A stretch of DNA of 64,000 bases. Origin: Thinopyrum elongatum (taxonomy: Eukaryota; Streptophyta; Magnoliopsida; Poales; Poaceae). The notes under the pieces were generated by a model that did no database searches, had not been told where the DNA came from, and saw only the letters and a list, made by a program, of their open reading frames with translations. A program made the translations under genes and the position numbers. The stretch is from positions 362,766,921-362,830,920 of the forward strand of contig CM022297.1 of NCBI GenBank assembly GCA_011799875.1, read 5' to 3'. Shown here in pieces: positions 11,141 to 23,782 of the stretch (positions within the stretch are counted from its first letter, which is position 1; every line of letters begins with the position of its first letter).

Positions 11141-11566
11141 ATGGCGGCGGTGGCCGGAGCCGGGAGGGCGAGCCTGGCAACGGCGGTGCAGGCCATCGGG
11201 GCGACGGTGCGCCTGGCGTCTAGCGCCGCCGTGACGGGGGTGAGCGTGGCGGCGGTGATCCACCGCCTCAAGGGGAATGACACGCCATTCGGGTCGGTCG
11301 GGTGGTGGGCGTACGCAGGCATCTACTGCTTCCTGGTGCTCTTCGCCGGGATCATGTCGGGGCTCACCCTCGGGCTCATGTCGCTTGGCCTCATCGAGCT
11401 CGAGATCCAGCGCAGCGGCACCGACTCCGAGAAAGAACATTTGTGCTTTTCCGAAAAAGTGAAAAGCAAAATTGTGCTTCACGATTATGGCTTTTTGTTT
11501 ATGTTTTTTTGGTTCCTGGTTTTTTTATTCCTGTTTTTTCAGTTCTTTTGGAACTTATTAACATGA
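11141..11566 (+). pseudogene. Truncated duplicate of DUF21-CBS gene, exon 1 only
   Basis: The ATG at 11141 is equivalent to the start of the full gene at 14401. The first 98 codons match exon 1, including the first DUF21 membrane segment (GWWAYAGI, then [20 protein letters not shown]). Against the full copy there is a 9-bp deletion near codon 11, a 6-bp insertion (His-Arg before LKGND) and a 3-bp deletion (LEIQRSG for LEILQRSG); all keep the frame. After 11433 the sequence is unrelated, and the frame runs 43 more codons of novel, very Phe-rich hydrophobic sequence to a TGA at 11564. Exons 2-13 are absent. Most likely a pseudogene; a 141-residue membrane peptide could be made if it is transcribed. 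Confidence 0.82.
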
Positions 11567-12842
11567 GATATAGTTTTGAAGAACTTGACGTGAGAAACGC
11601 AGCGGAAATGGTTCATGGTTATGACACATGGTTTAAGAGATGAAATATTTTGAAAAATAAATCTATGAAAAAAGGCAAAAAAAGGTCACTTCCAGGTTGC
11701 GACAAGTGGCGCACTGCTTGTGCGACACTTGTAACCATAGAGGAGATGAGAAGTGACCTTTGCAAGGGCATCTCCAACGCAAGCCCTCAAAACAGACACC
11801 CGAATACGTGGGAGGGAGAGAGGATGACGTAGTGTGTGTGGTACGTGGTGGCTTTTGGTTCGTCGTGTAGATGTTCGGACTCCCGGATAGCTCCGACAGG
11901 TTTCCTTTCAATATATCGGAATTCAGACATGTAGATTGGTCCGTGGTCATTTAGGAGACCCTATTGGATGACAAAAGCGGCTCAGACACTGCAATCTGAA
12001 CATATATAGGCACTTTGAAGGTCTGCTTTGGAGATGCCCTAATTAAATTCGACTCTCAACTGTTTCTATCAAAAGTTGGATTGAGATAAGATTTCCTGAA
12101 TAGCACTGACAAGCTGAAGTTATGTGAGCATCTTTGGCATGAACAACCCTCTAATCAGTGATTTTGAAAAAAAACAATGCATTGTTTTTTTAGTCGAAAC
12201 CAAGGCATAGTTTTTTTTGGGGGGAGCAAAACCAAGGCATAGTGTCTACCCGGATTGGTTTGGGCCGGGCTATGATGCTTTCACGCCGCATGATGTTTTT
12301 CTTTATGGAAGCATCAAGCAAGTCAATAATTTCTGATGTTCTTTGGGTGTCTTTTCTCAACAAAAAGAAGAAGGAGAAGAAGAAAGAACTGATGTCTACT
12401 CGTCACTAGATTATCTTTGGACTTCCCTAGAAAAGTGAGTATATGTATGAGTTGCATTATCATGACCTCATGAATCATGATGCCGTGGAGACCCACGGTA
12501 ACACAACACATGGACACGTCCGTCTTTTTATTTTTGAAAATTAGGCACGTCTGTCTCAAGCCCCCGCGGTACTCCAAAGTCGTCCATAACTGAGATACTA
12601 GTACTGTGCTTTTCCGAAATTTGTTTAGCATAGCAGTAGTACTTCGAGGTGCCTTGTCGACAAGAGCAATGGAGTGCTGCGTGTTGAAAAATAGCATGTG
12701 TTGGCAAGACAGGTAGCATGTATTCCCCTCATCCGTCACTGTCAACGTCGTTACCGAAAGGCAGCAGTAACGCACAAGATAATTTTTTGTAGTAACAGTT
12801 GGGCAGACCAATAAGGCAATCACCCCATACGACATCTTTGAT
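11434..12842. other. Non-coding spacer with inverted repeats and a MITE
   Basis: Bases 11684-11763 have inverted ends (GGTCACTTC ... GAAGTGACC) and an inner inverted pair around GACAAGTGGCGCACTGC, so this is a small foldback element or MITE. 11766-12039 is a separate MITE. 12040-12842 has no recognised gene; the minus-strand frame at 12862-12323 shows no known motif. Confidence 0.55.
11766..12039. mobile_element. Small TIR element (MITE), probably Harbinger type
   Basis: The left end GGGCATCTCCAACGCA is matched by the inverted right end TGGAGATGCCC at 12039. GGGCATCTCCAA ends are common in plant PIF/Harbinger-type MITEs. The flanking trinucleotides are CAA and TAA, so a 3-bp target duplication is only 2 of 3. 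Length 274 bp, non-coding. Confidence 0.65.
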
Positions 12843-12969
12843 TTTTTTTCTCGAATACGCACGAGAGTGCGGATTATGCATTAAAGAAGGAGTGGGGTAA
12901 AGAGCCTCTCCACGTTGGTGTTACATGCTCAAATTACATGGACCCAACTCCACTCTGATGGTTGGCTAG

Positions 12970-13614
12970 CTAACTTCTCACGTCGGCCCGCATTGTGAGC
13001 GCTCCTAGCAAGGAGGCTACGTCCCCTTTGATGAGACCTGCTTGCTTCCAGGCTTGTCCCTCATCATCTATCCTACCGATTACATGGTCTATGGACGGTG
13101 TTATCCCATCGAAAACAATTGCGTTGCGGTGTTTCCATACTTCCCGCATGACGAGGATGAGAATAGCTCGGACATCCTTGCCAGCACGGCCGGTGCCCGT
13201 CTTGCTTTGGCACCACTCCTCAAGTCCATCCGTCGTCGAGGGGATCCATTCCTGCTTGCCCAAGGCCTGGCAGACGGCCGTCCATACCTGTCGGGTAAAC
13301 ACACAACCAAGAAGTAGGTGGTTGATTGTTTCTTCCTCCTGGTCGCAGAGGGGGCATGCTTCTTGATGGCCCAGGCTCGGCGAGCCAAGCGATCCGACGT
13401 CCAGCACCTGTTCCGTAGCGCTAGCCAAGCGAAGAAGCGGCACCGCATGGGGGCCCTGGATCTCCACATAAACACAGCAGTTCGTGCCACTTCTCGGCTC
13501 TAGAACTTGGCCGCGTATGTAGATCTGGTCGAGAAGCAACCATTCGCCTCCTAGGCCCATGAAATCGAGTCTTGTAGGCCATCCTGTACCGCTTCTCCGG
13601 CGACGGCAGTCCAT
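12970..13614 (-). pseudogene. LINE RT zinc-binding (zf-RVT) C-terminal fragment
   Basis: A 214-codon frame whose middle has the C-x2-C ... H-x4-C pattern CPLCDQEEETINHLLLGC, the conserved zf-RVT domain at the end of plant L1 ORF2. It is followed by the usual VW...A and WKHRNAIVFDG segments. It overlaps the previous frame by a frameshift and ends shortly before the poly-A tail. Confidence 0.85.
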
Positions 13615-13823
13615 AAGGTTAAATATTCTTGTAGCAGGTCCGATGTGAGTTCGGGGCCAATGTCACGCGCCCAACTCCCCTCATGGAGTGCCTGGTGAAC
13701 GGTCCGTGTATTGCGAATCTTTTTGCGCACTCTACCGTATAGGTTCGGGGCAATCTCTTGTACTCGTTGCCCATGTAGCCATCTGTCTTCCCAGAAGAAA
13801 ATGTCCTTTCCGTTGCCCATGTA
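13551..13823 (-). pseudogene. LINE reverse transcriptase C-terminal fragment
   Basis: A frame starting at the truncated 5' end of the LINE with GNGKDIFFWEDRWLHG and about 80 more residues, typical of plant L1 ORF2 between RT and the zinc-binding domain. The upstream part of the open frame (13877-13824) is host flanking sequence. The frame is lost at 13551, where a neighbouring frame continues. Confidence 0.8.
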
Positions 13824-13919
13824 GACATCTTTGATCTTACCATCAACATTGATGTCACCAAGTTTGATCACATCCATGTCAAACTATTGACAAGCACCTG
13901 CATATCTGAGGACAATATA

Positions 13920-14400
13920 TATCATCTACCCGTATGTTTTTCTCCGTGGTAGCAGAATATTCCACCAATTGAATCGGCACATGGATGGGAGCATCACAAT
14001 CACATCATCAAAGTTGGCCATCGTGAAGCCCTTTTTCTCATGCCGTTATGGACCGTGAGCACAAATGCTAAAATCAAGTCCCACCAGCGACTCAGCACAC
14101 GTACACAGCCACCGCCAGTTCTCCAGTCCACGGTCCAAAACAAACGCCAAAGACGTGCACCGCCCGGCCGCAGCGGGTACCCGAGCGGCGGGACAGGTGT
14201 CCCCGCGCTCCTTTCGTCAGCCGTCCGATCGACGGCCACCTCCACGCCTCGCGGCGCATCGGACGGCTCCCGCGCCCCGCTCCGCTCCGCTCCTGGTGAT
14301 ATTCTCGCCTTCCTCTCGCCCACATCCTTATACGGTGCCAGCGCTTGTCGGGTGTGGGGCTTTGGCTCTGACACATCGGAGCGGCGGGAGCGCGGGCGCG
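13920..14400 (+). promoter_or_regulatory. Upstream region of the DUF21-CBS gene
   Basis: GC-rich from about 14120. It is shared with the truncated copy at 10739-11140, which suggests it holds the promoter and 5' leader. No canonical TATAAA is present; the nearest candidate is CTTATACG at about 14327, 70 bases before the ATG and retained in both copies. Transcription start not determined. Confidence 0.5.
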
Positions 14401-17400
14401 ATGGAGGCGGTGGCCGGAGCCGGGAGGGCGAGGGGGTCGAGCCTGGCGGCGGCCGTGCGGGCCGTCGCGGCGACGGCGCGGCCGGCGTCGAACGCCGCCG
14501 CGGCGGCCGGGGTGAGCGTGGCGGCGGTGATCCTCAAGGGGAACGACACGCCATTCGGGTCGGTCGGGTGGTGGGCGTACGCCGGCATCTCCTGCTTCCT
14601 GGTGCTCTTCGCCGGGATCATGTCGGGGCTCACTCTCGGGCTCATGTCGCTCGGCCTCGTCGAGCTCGAGATCCTCCAGCGCAGCGGCACCGACTCCGAG
14701 AAGGCGCAGGCTGGTCCGATCCGAACCCCTAACCTTTTCCTCGTCTCACCCTCGTTGTGCTCGATCTGTTTTCCGTTTAAGGAGTGATGATTTTGCGAGG
14801 TATCGCGGCACGTTACATTTTGGGGATTGTGGGTATCGTCACTGAATGGTTGAAAAAATTGTGGTTTATACTGCCGTTTATGTTACGAATCCGAAGGATT
14901 TAAGGGCTCCGACCATCTCTGCTCATGTGCTAAATCATCTGCTAGTAAAATTTTCGGTTCTGGCAGTTAAAAAAAATCGTTACTAATGATGACATGTTTC
15001 TAAAAGTGTTGTTGAAGGGAAGTTGGACAAATAAAAAGGTAGTGAGGAATTGGGGAAATGGGAAAAGGGGGTGTGGATGGGATTTGGCTTTTTGCAGGAC
15101 TCACATCTTACGTGGAAGATATGAAATGATCAGAGGATACTTTAGTCAACTGGGAATTGGAAGTTTCATGCAGTAGATATACTATAAAGATGTAATCTAG
15201 TGCTTCTTTGATCTGGGTGTCATGCAACTATGGCTGCTGTAACTTTTGGTGTTTTTGTTTATCCTTCTGATATGCTGTAAATTGACATAATCTGTCACGA
15301 GACATCACGGAACCTCAGACCTTCAGGTGGTAGGAATTTTCACTTGAAAAGCCAAACTGGCGATACTGCCTATCGCGTGTTACTCTAACTGTCACCTCTT
15401 TCAGCAGGTTTTATTTAATGTGTGCCTCTACACTGATGCTACTATCACTTTTCTTCTTTTGAAAATTTGTAATTTAATATTCGGGTTTTGTCACTGTTCG
15501 TGTTTTAGTTACTTGTGTGTTTTGTTTGCTGCAGCTACTATCCTTCCAGTTGTTCAAAAGCAGCACCAACTTCTTGTCACCCTGCTACTGTGTAATGCTG
15601 TTGCCATGGAGGTACATAATTTGTTGCATTTTTTAATGATTTATCACACTATATTGCACTGTCATCAGTACATTTGTGCAAATATATTGCCTCTCTTCCA
15701 AGTTTCTAACTATGATTCTGATGATCATATACTGGTAAACATGTTTAAGATATGGTCTAGTGCAGACAAACGAACCGACAGAGAGAACTTCAATACACCA
15801 CTTTTCTATCTGAACACATAAATGAGTTTAAAGATAGAGGTGTTGAGCTGAATAATATTTATGCTACAGATACCCAGTGATTCCAATCTGCAACTTGGGT
15901 GCTCATCAGAATCTGCACAGCATTTTACTTTAGTTGTACTATTAAAATTGCGCAGAAGAGGCTTTAGTTCTATGTTAACGCCTTGAAGAAAGTTTGGATG
16001 AGATTGACTGTCGTGCTTATTGCATCCTCTGTAGATTTATTCACGAAGTGGACAGTGCTATCGTATTTTTCATTTGCGATAGGATTGATATGCAACTGTC
16101 TATATTTCATTTTACGTGATTTTGCAAATTGGAAGTGCATGCTATGAGATAAAACACGCAGTAAGTACAATATAACTGGAGCGCTGACTGCTAAGTGGAT
16201 TCATAACTCATAAGTCATACCATGTTGCCATATGCATCCTTGTCCTAGGTATATTGTTTTTCCAGCTATGTACAAAGGATCTTCTGCATTCATTGTTTCA
16301 CATTTGCAAACCTTACTACGCAGTTCTTTCTCCTAGTATAGTTGACATGCGTGTGCACTACTTGTTCCCACAATCCACTTTATTTCAGAATCATACAGCC
16401 ATTGGTAAATAGAGAATGCATTCTCCGGTACCTTTTGCACAATGCTTTGTTTTAGCCAGTAATTTTTTCATTTGTGCTCGTGTTCTTTGCAGGCTCTTCC
16501 TATATTCCTTGACAGGATTTTTCATCCTGTTGTCGCTGTTGTCTTGTCAGTGACATTTGTTCTTGCTTTTGGAGAGGTACTGCCTTCCAAACATTGTTAT
16601 TATTTCCTCTACAATGCCAGGTATGGTCTAATTGATTTCCTATTTTGGTACCAGGTTATACCACAAGCAATCTGTACTAGGTATGGGTTGGCAGTGGGTG
16701 CTAACTTTGTATGGCTTGTACGTATCCTCATGATCATGTGCTATCCTATTGCATACCCTATTGGGAAGGTAAAGAAATTTATATGTCCTTTTCAAGTTTG
16801 GTGCCCATGAGTTAGTTGCATAGAATCTATGGTTTTGAAATCCCATGAATTAGATTATTACAAGGCTTATGCTCAATTTAGTGGCACAATTGATGGGCAG
16901 ATTGGTATTTGGATTGCACTATCCTAATTGGAGATTCTGATAGTTAATGTGCAAGTTATTTCTAGTTTTTATGCTTTAGCCCTTGTAGCTCTGTATGTTT
17001 GTATGCCTTCACAAATATTTAGTAGCCGTGCAACAATTAATTTTATTAATTATTCCCCGTCATATGTTCAAAGCAGTGATGCTAGTTGTATCGAGAACAG
17101 AAGAACAGCTACTAGTGATTGTAAATATGGTTAATAGTTGGAACCCATCATGCGTCTGGCTACAGAAACTAGTAAAAGCATTGGAATTTAAGGGCTTAGT
17201 TTTGGTTCTGTATTAAGTACATTGCAATTGATGGATTCAAAAGGGTAATTTTATTTCGGATTTTTTAGATATTTGTCCAGATTCTGAAGTCCTCATGTGT
17301 TCTTGGGATCGATTCAGTGGTCTTATTTCCTTTTTTTAGTTGAAAATTGATATTGGTTCTTTATGAGTGACTTAACTTTTGTGGAACACCAACGATCTTC

Positions 17401-20400
17401 TGTGTGTTAACATTTAAGATTAAATCATCAATGAAATAACTCCTCTGATAAGGTCTAAGCTGACCACATTGGAACTCACTTATGCGCGGTGATTTTTTTT
17501 TGCTGCCATTTTTTCCTGATAAGCCTGTCTTGCATAGCACAGTTTATGGAAATGCTAGCAGGCGATATGTCGGTGAGTCAGTAATTTGGTCCAATTGGAG
17601 TCCAAGTTGGGTTCAGATTAGATTCCAACTACAATTGTAATCAAGCAGTATTTGTAAAGGTGCGAGGGTTCTGGCACTGCTATGGTACAACACACAATTA
17701 TTGCTATAGACTCCAACAAGCCCTCACAGACTGACCCTTTGGTACATTCCATTGAGGATTTATGTCTGACACATCATATGAGCTTAGAGTAGGTTAATCA
17801 GTGTCCTTCGTTGTAGCTGTATTGAAGCTTCTATTCACATGAGCAATGCATGATTACCGAATGCATCATGTAAAGTTCCTGTGAGCATTTAATGCCTTGT
17901 ACTACAATTCAGTCCAGAATTTTGATGCAAGTTTTGACATGTTGATGGGATCATGGGAGTTTGATTTCTTGCAGATTCGTATTTTCTTAGCTTTTAGTAA
18001 AAACTAACTTGATTACAAATCTACAATAGGTATGCAAATTTTTGAACTGGAAAATAGTATGTAAATTTTGTGTTGTTGTGTTTTATTCTTTTTCTTATGA
18101 GTTTGAATTGTAGTTGATCTGATTTTTAAAGGGGTTATTGAAGTATTTGAAACTTTGATGTTATCCCAGCTCCTAGACTGCGCTCTTGGGCATAATGAAT
18201 CTGCACTCTTTAGGCGAGCTCAACTGAAAGCTCTTGTTTCTATACACAGCAAAGAGGTACATGATATTAACATGTAACTTTTTACGAAGTTCACATCTTC
18301 TATCTAAGATTCTCTCATTTAAATGCTTATACCCTGGCAGGCTGGTAAGGGTGGGGAGCTTACCCACGATGAGACTACAATCATAAGTGGAGCTTTGGAC
18401 TTGACTGAAAAGGTGCACATCATGTTTATAATTTGTCTTCTATTTCTATATGTAATGTGTAAGCATAATCTGAAGGCGACATTGGTAACCAAAATTCAAA
18501 TAAACTTGGTGCGAAGTTAGATGTTGCTTGGCTCACTATTTTCTATATGTGACTAGCGGCTGCCTTTTTTGGCTTTTGGGGGAGAATAAAAGAAACTGAG
18601 CTACGATTCTTGTCTTTAGTCTCTTAACATTTGATGATGTGCTTGTATCTCCAATGATCTTGCCTGTACAGGACTTTGATCTATTTCATGCTTTATAGCT
18701 CTCTTCGTATTTTTGATAAGTTATTTATGGGCTTGTAGCTTCAGAAAACATGTTACTCTTGAGAAGTATTTTAAATCTTTTTCACAAGTCTTGAGCAATC
18801 CTCTGTGTTGTATTCAGAACTAGGTGCCTCATTTTCATTGCAACTCTTTGAAAGAAACAAAGTGAATGGTGATTTCGATTTAACAGAACAGTGCTGACAG
18901 AGAACGGCTTGATTATACTGAGAATGAGAAAGCGTGAATTATTTTAACTTCATTCGGCAGAAATCTTATTATATCTGTGTGTGCAGACTGCTCAAGAAGC
19001 TATGACACCTATCGAATCAACTTTCTCACTAGACGTGGACTCCAAATTGGATTGGTAAAAATAACAGTCCCACTTAGTACACCAGAAATTTTGCTCATGT
19101 TATCAGTTATTGTTCATGCTATATTTATTATATTCCATTTTGTTATTCTTTGCTTTCCTTGTACTTTCTTGTTTTTGTTGTCCTTTTGTGGAGTTGTGCC
19201 ATTGTGTATATAATCTTGGTTTTGGTGATCGGGTGCTGCCATGTGTTCATGATGTGCACGTCAATTCCAATGAACAAAGTTAGGATGACACACATTAGAT
19301 CCAGATTCACTTAGTGCTCATTTGCTTCACCTGCAAGGTTGCAATAAGCAGTTTACAATATCTGGCTGTCATTCTGTACTTCCCCTCCTATAGTCGTAAG
19401 GTTCAAGTCCATCCTATAACTCCTGATTCTTCCATCTATTTGTGGGTCTGAAGTTAGATGACACAATCTTTTGTATTCTGCATAACACGTGTAATTTAGG
19501 CTTCATGATGATGCAACTCTACGCCTTCATAATGATAGTTGACTTAGGAATAACAAATTTTGTTTAATCATTAATGATAATATGTCCAGAACACTATGTT
19601 ATGGAATTTTTTCGGGCATACTTATTTTACTTGCAGCAGTTTTTTTAAGGCACATTGCCAATCTTCTTTACTTGCATTTTCAGGGAAGCAATTGGTAAAA
19701 TTCTTGCCCGGGGCCACAGCCGTGTGCCTGTGTACTCAGGAAACCCTAGAAATGTTATTGGCCTCCTGTTGGTAAGTGCCAATTATGCCATGAAGTATTA
19801 GAGTGATTTGTCGTGTATGTTCTTCACTAACTCAACCATTTTGAATTTAACTAGGTGAAAAGTCTTCTGACAGTTCGTGCTGAAACAGAGACACCAGTTA
19901 GTGCGGTTTCCATTCGAAGGATTCCGAGGTATACACCTTTTGTATTATATACTTCAGATTTTTTGGTTTCTCTGTGTGATACAATTGGTCTAGCAGTTGA
20001 AGTACAATTGTTCCAGCAGTTTAACTATCTCCTTTGGTGTACGATACCTCTAAGATAATCTGAGAAATCATTGATCAATATTTACCTTTTCAGGGTTCCG
20101 GCGGACATGCCTTTGTATGACATATTGAACGAGTTTCAGAAAGGGAGTAGCCATATGGCTGCTGTTGTGAAGGCTAGACCAAAGAATCCTCCAGCTGCTG
20201 ACACAACTGAACCAAACATGGAAGCAGCTGGGGCAACACAGCTGACTGCACCCTTACTATCCAATGCTGAAGAAAGGGCGGAAAGTGTGGTTGTCGACAT
20301 TGAAGCACCACATAGCAGGCAGACTAATGGAAACAAACACCACTCTGTGCAGCAAAACGATAAGCCATCGAATGGAGTGGGTCGGTCATCAGAGGACATA

Positions 20401-22922
20401 GAGGAAGGTGAGGTCATTGGTATCATCACACTTGAAGATGTATTTGAAGAACTCTTGCAGGTAAGCTGTAAGCTGGCTAATTTGTTCTTTGGAATGTATA
20501 ATTTTTTTTTCTGCTGTATCGTGGACGGTCGAATATGTGGTTTGTTAGTACAAAAACCACAATCTGAATCCAGTATATTGAACGTATGCACCCGGACATT
20601 TCATTGTTTTACTCCTGCGTTTTCTGTTGTAGATGTTGTACTGGAAAGCAGGGAGATATAGTATCATGTGGCAGTTTTGATAGATTGTGAGATGATCTAG
20701 GAACCATGTGTATTATAACTAATTGATTTTGTAGTCAACACTTGAAGTGCACTTTCATTTTGGCTTGCAACAACCAATCTATGGTATAGCTCTTGTCATT
20801 TTTCCTCAGGAAAACAGGTACTATTTCAAGATAAGTTACATGTTTCATTTGTATTGGTCCTAGATAATTTATAGTGAAACATGGGGATTGGGCAACACAA
20901 AGTATTCCACCTATTGGCAAACAGAGTTTAAGAGTGTCTGGAAGGAAGCATAGAGCATGGATATTTACTTGTATGGTTTGGATCAGGAAAAGACAAAACC
21001 AAACAGATTTGTTACCTTATCTTCTTGACTCGATATTATGAGTAAAGTCTTTTTCCGACAAGCGGGAAAACCCCGGCCTCTGCATCACGATGATGCACAC
21101 ATCCCTATTATTATGAGTTACTACCCCTAGATGATTATAGAGTATAACAGCACCCACACACCCCACTATTTCAGCTAGAATAAGCACGACCAACACTCAC
21201 CATGACCAAACTAAGACTCCCATGGTCAGTCGGGCCAATTCATTTGCCCCGGCTCAAGGGAAAAAAAACCCTCTAGAGGATTATGATGTCTGTAGAAAAC
21301 AGTTTCGTCATGCATATACTCGGCCTCTTGACCATCCAATCACCCATTACTTATACGCAGATTGCTTGGTCTGATGAATTGAATCTTATCAAATTTCTGG
21401 AGGTTGCTTCATTCGCTATTTAGCAAAAAAATCCTAGCCTTTGTTATTTGAAATCTATCCTAAGACGATAATCATCCCAATTGGAGGCATTTATGCAGTT
21501 CGTAATTTTGATTCAAACATCCTTTTAATCTCTCACCGTTTTGAGTTTTCTGATTTTGCAGGAAGAGATAGTGGATGAAACCGACGAATATGTTGATGTT
21601 CATAAAAGGTATTGTCTCATCTTTAGAGGAACTTCTTGCTACAAGCTGCATTCTTCAACTTCTGCTGAGTATATTATATGCACAAAAATGAATTATCTTC
21701 CTTACAGGATCCGGGTAGCTGCTGCTGCTGCTGCGTCATCAGTTGCAAGGGCTCCATCAGTTAGAAGATTAACTGCTCAAAAGGCTTCCGTAAGTGCCAT
21801 TTTTTACTTACCATGTGTGGAAGTGTTGATGGGGGTCCTCTCCTCCCTTCTCCATCTACTCTCATTTAGATATGGGTACATGTGCCTTTAAACAAATCCT
21901 GATACTAGTACATGGTAAAATATTATTACGTGTAGGAAACTGGTTGAAATATGATTATATGTGCACTTTAACAACAGAAGTACTAAAACGGTAATACTTA
22001 TGAAACAAGAGATGACTATAATCTTGGTCTTCCTGTGCAGTTTTGATCATTATTTTTTTGTACAATATGCACCATCCCCATTCTAAACGGCCTCGGAATT
22101 GGTCAAGGGGCTAAAGCAGACAGTTTTGGTGTTTAAGGTCTGTTTCAGATGGTTTTTAAGTTTAGGACCAAAGGTGGAGTTGAGGCAAAGTTCAATGCCC
22201 AAAGTGGATCCTTTGTCTTTTCGTTGTTTTCACTTTCGAGTTCAGTTTTCTATAGGCTTCTAGCTAGCATCTGAGTTGTGGCGATTCTTTAGGAGTCTAC
22301 CTCTACAAAATACTGCATCTTCCAAAAGTAAATTATAGCGTACAAAGTTAAATTTGATATAAATTTCTGTTGGCAATGTTAATCTTCTTTCATTCTTTAC
22401 CCATATGCTCGTTGGACATTCTTTTCCTGGTTACACTGAATGTTTGGTGAGAGTTATTTCATAAGCTTTTGTGATATATGAACTGTTAAGTTGGAATTGC
22501 CAAAATCTGTAGAAGTCAGTCTTACTTGAACTTATATTGTTGCCCATAAAACAAATTCTTTGCTAAATAGACTGCAATTTAGTCTTATATTTATAAAAAA
22601 TTATATAACCATTAGTCTTGCTTCTATGATAATTGCTATTTTTTTTAACCTTCAAAGACAGTAGGAAAGGTTCCTACTGACATGTATTAACTCATGAATC
22701 ACAATTCACAATTACATGATGGTGTCTCACCCTATTCCTTCTCTCTATATCTTCCGCGAAGGCCAAAAGATGTTAAATTAGCTTTCATTGCAGGGAGCGC
22801 AGAGCCGGCAAGGGCAGGCTGGACAGCCTGCTGGAATTTTGAAAAAGCCTGCTACCGAAGGTGATTCAAACCCATCAAAACAGGTGAACCTTGTCGAACC
22901 TCTGCTGGAAAATAGGAGGTAA
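14401..22922 (+). CDS. DUF21 (CNNM-type) and CBS domain membrane protein
   Basis: Thirteen exons, all GT-AG and in phase: 14401-14713, 15535-15611, 16493-16576, 16655-16768, 18170-18256, 18341-18412, 18987-19054, 19684-19771, 19855-19928, 20094-20460, 21562-21608, 21708-21789, 22794-22922; total 1602 bp, 533 residues. The N-terminus (1-45) is Ala-rich. DUF21 (about 50-225) has four hydrophobic segments: GWWAYAGI to [34 protein letters not shown] and [17 protein letters not shown]. The [13 protein letters not shown] signature joins the last two. The CBS pair starts at [13 protein letters not shown] (250); its second motif is interrupted by a 70-residue polar insert (about 355-428) before [18 protein letters not shown]. 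The C-tail is basic and Ala-rich. The family is related to bacterial CorC and animal CNNM proteins, linked to magnesium or other cation handling; the plant role is inferred. Start chosen by homology with the duplicate and the absence of any better upstream ATG. Confidence 0.95.
21041..21330 (-). mobile_element. LINE or SINE 3'-end fragment in intron 10
   Basis: The block starting TCTTTTTCCGACAAGCGGGA and going on through CCCCGGCCTCTGCATCACGA resembles the antisense 3' tail found at the ends of many Triticeae LINEs. It lies wholly inside intron 10 (20461-21561) of the DUF21-CBS gene and does not touch splice sites. No target duplication was found, so borders are approximate. Confidence 0.45.
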
Positions 22923-23782
22923 TTGTAGATGTATCGCATAAATAGCATAAATAGAGCGACGGGACGCATGGAAGCATGTTGTGATGTTGCTGTATCCAGT
23001 GAGAGTAAATACGAGTTTGCTCGCTGTAAATTTGAACCGTAGCAATTTGAACCTTATCATGAATGTCAGCGTTGAGTTTCATCACTGGGACGGTAGCAAC
23101 TACTGACATTTGGGAATCATAGACTTGGAACTAGTGCAAATGATAAATTAGATGTGTCCCGCAGACTTTCTGAATGTCGAGCACGTGGAATATTATAAAG
23201 TGTAATGCCTACACGGTGTGCCTGACTTCAAATTGACTATTGGTGTAGTCAACAAAATCCCGGCTCATGTACGAGCATTTTACAACATTTTGTTAGCATC
23301 AGTTTTTTCAATCTTTTGGAGTATATGTTTCTGTTTCAAGTGGGGGTGAGACGTTGCACTGGAGAAAATATTCCGTGCGATTTTCATGCTTGTTGGAAAA
23401 TACGAGCGGTCCGAGTGGAAGTGAAGTCCAGACCGACATGGCCTTGCGTATGCCAAGGCTTCCACCACCCCTTTCCGGATAAAATAACGTTTGTCTTCCT
23501 ACGCTGCATAGGTTACGTGTGCTCTACTCTTCCTATATCTCGATCCTTCCTTCCACTCTGGTCTTTCTAAGAAAAGAATGAACTTGGCTGCCAAGATACC
23601 TGCAACTAAAGCGCGTCGGGTTTCCTATCGACTCGGTTCCGGGCCTCGCCTTACATATACGCTTACCATAATCCACGAAACGGGAGCCGAGCAATCGAGC
23701 ACAAGGATGCGCTGACGAACCCGGCCGATCGACCCCCCAACCAGCGGCGCCCCCGACGCGCGCGCTTCCGTACGTGGTAGAG

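Larger units (their letters stand above)
8998..11433 (+). repeat. Upstream copy of a segmental duplication (promoter plus exon 1)
   Basis: Bases 8998-9045 match 13934-13990 (CTCCGTGGTAG, then ATTCCACCAATTGAATCG). After the LINE inserted at 9214-10723 the match resumes at 10724 and follows 13990-14700 through the 5' region into exon 1 of the DUF21-CBS gene. The homology ends at 11433, a few codons before the exon 1 splice donor. Copy 1 carries about 150 extra bases at 9046-9198 that copy 2 lacks. Both copies lie in the same direction, about 3.3 kb apart. Confidence 0.88.
12831..13835 (-). mobile_element. 5'-truncated LINE with 12-bp target duplication
   Basis: The target duplication GACATCTTTGAT is at 12831-12842 and 13824-13835; the body is 12843-13823. 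The poly-A tail appears as poly-T at 12843 onwards, so the LINE is on the minus strand. It encodes the end of the RT region (MGNGKDIFFWEDRWLHG) and then, in other frames, the RT zinc-binding domain (CPLCDQEEETINHLLLGCVF, about 13350-13290). Only the last 1 kb is present, as is usual for LINEs. Confidence 0.88.

Noticed and set aside
10771..11482. Long frames on both strands over the duplicated GC-rich exon 1
   Set aside because: Shadows of the exon 1 copy at 11141-11433. The same applies at 14000-14787.
12323..12862. Minus-strand 179-codon frame
   Set aside because: No recognised domain, and it overlaps the poly-T tail and target duplication of the LINE; not supported as a gene.
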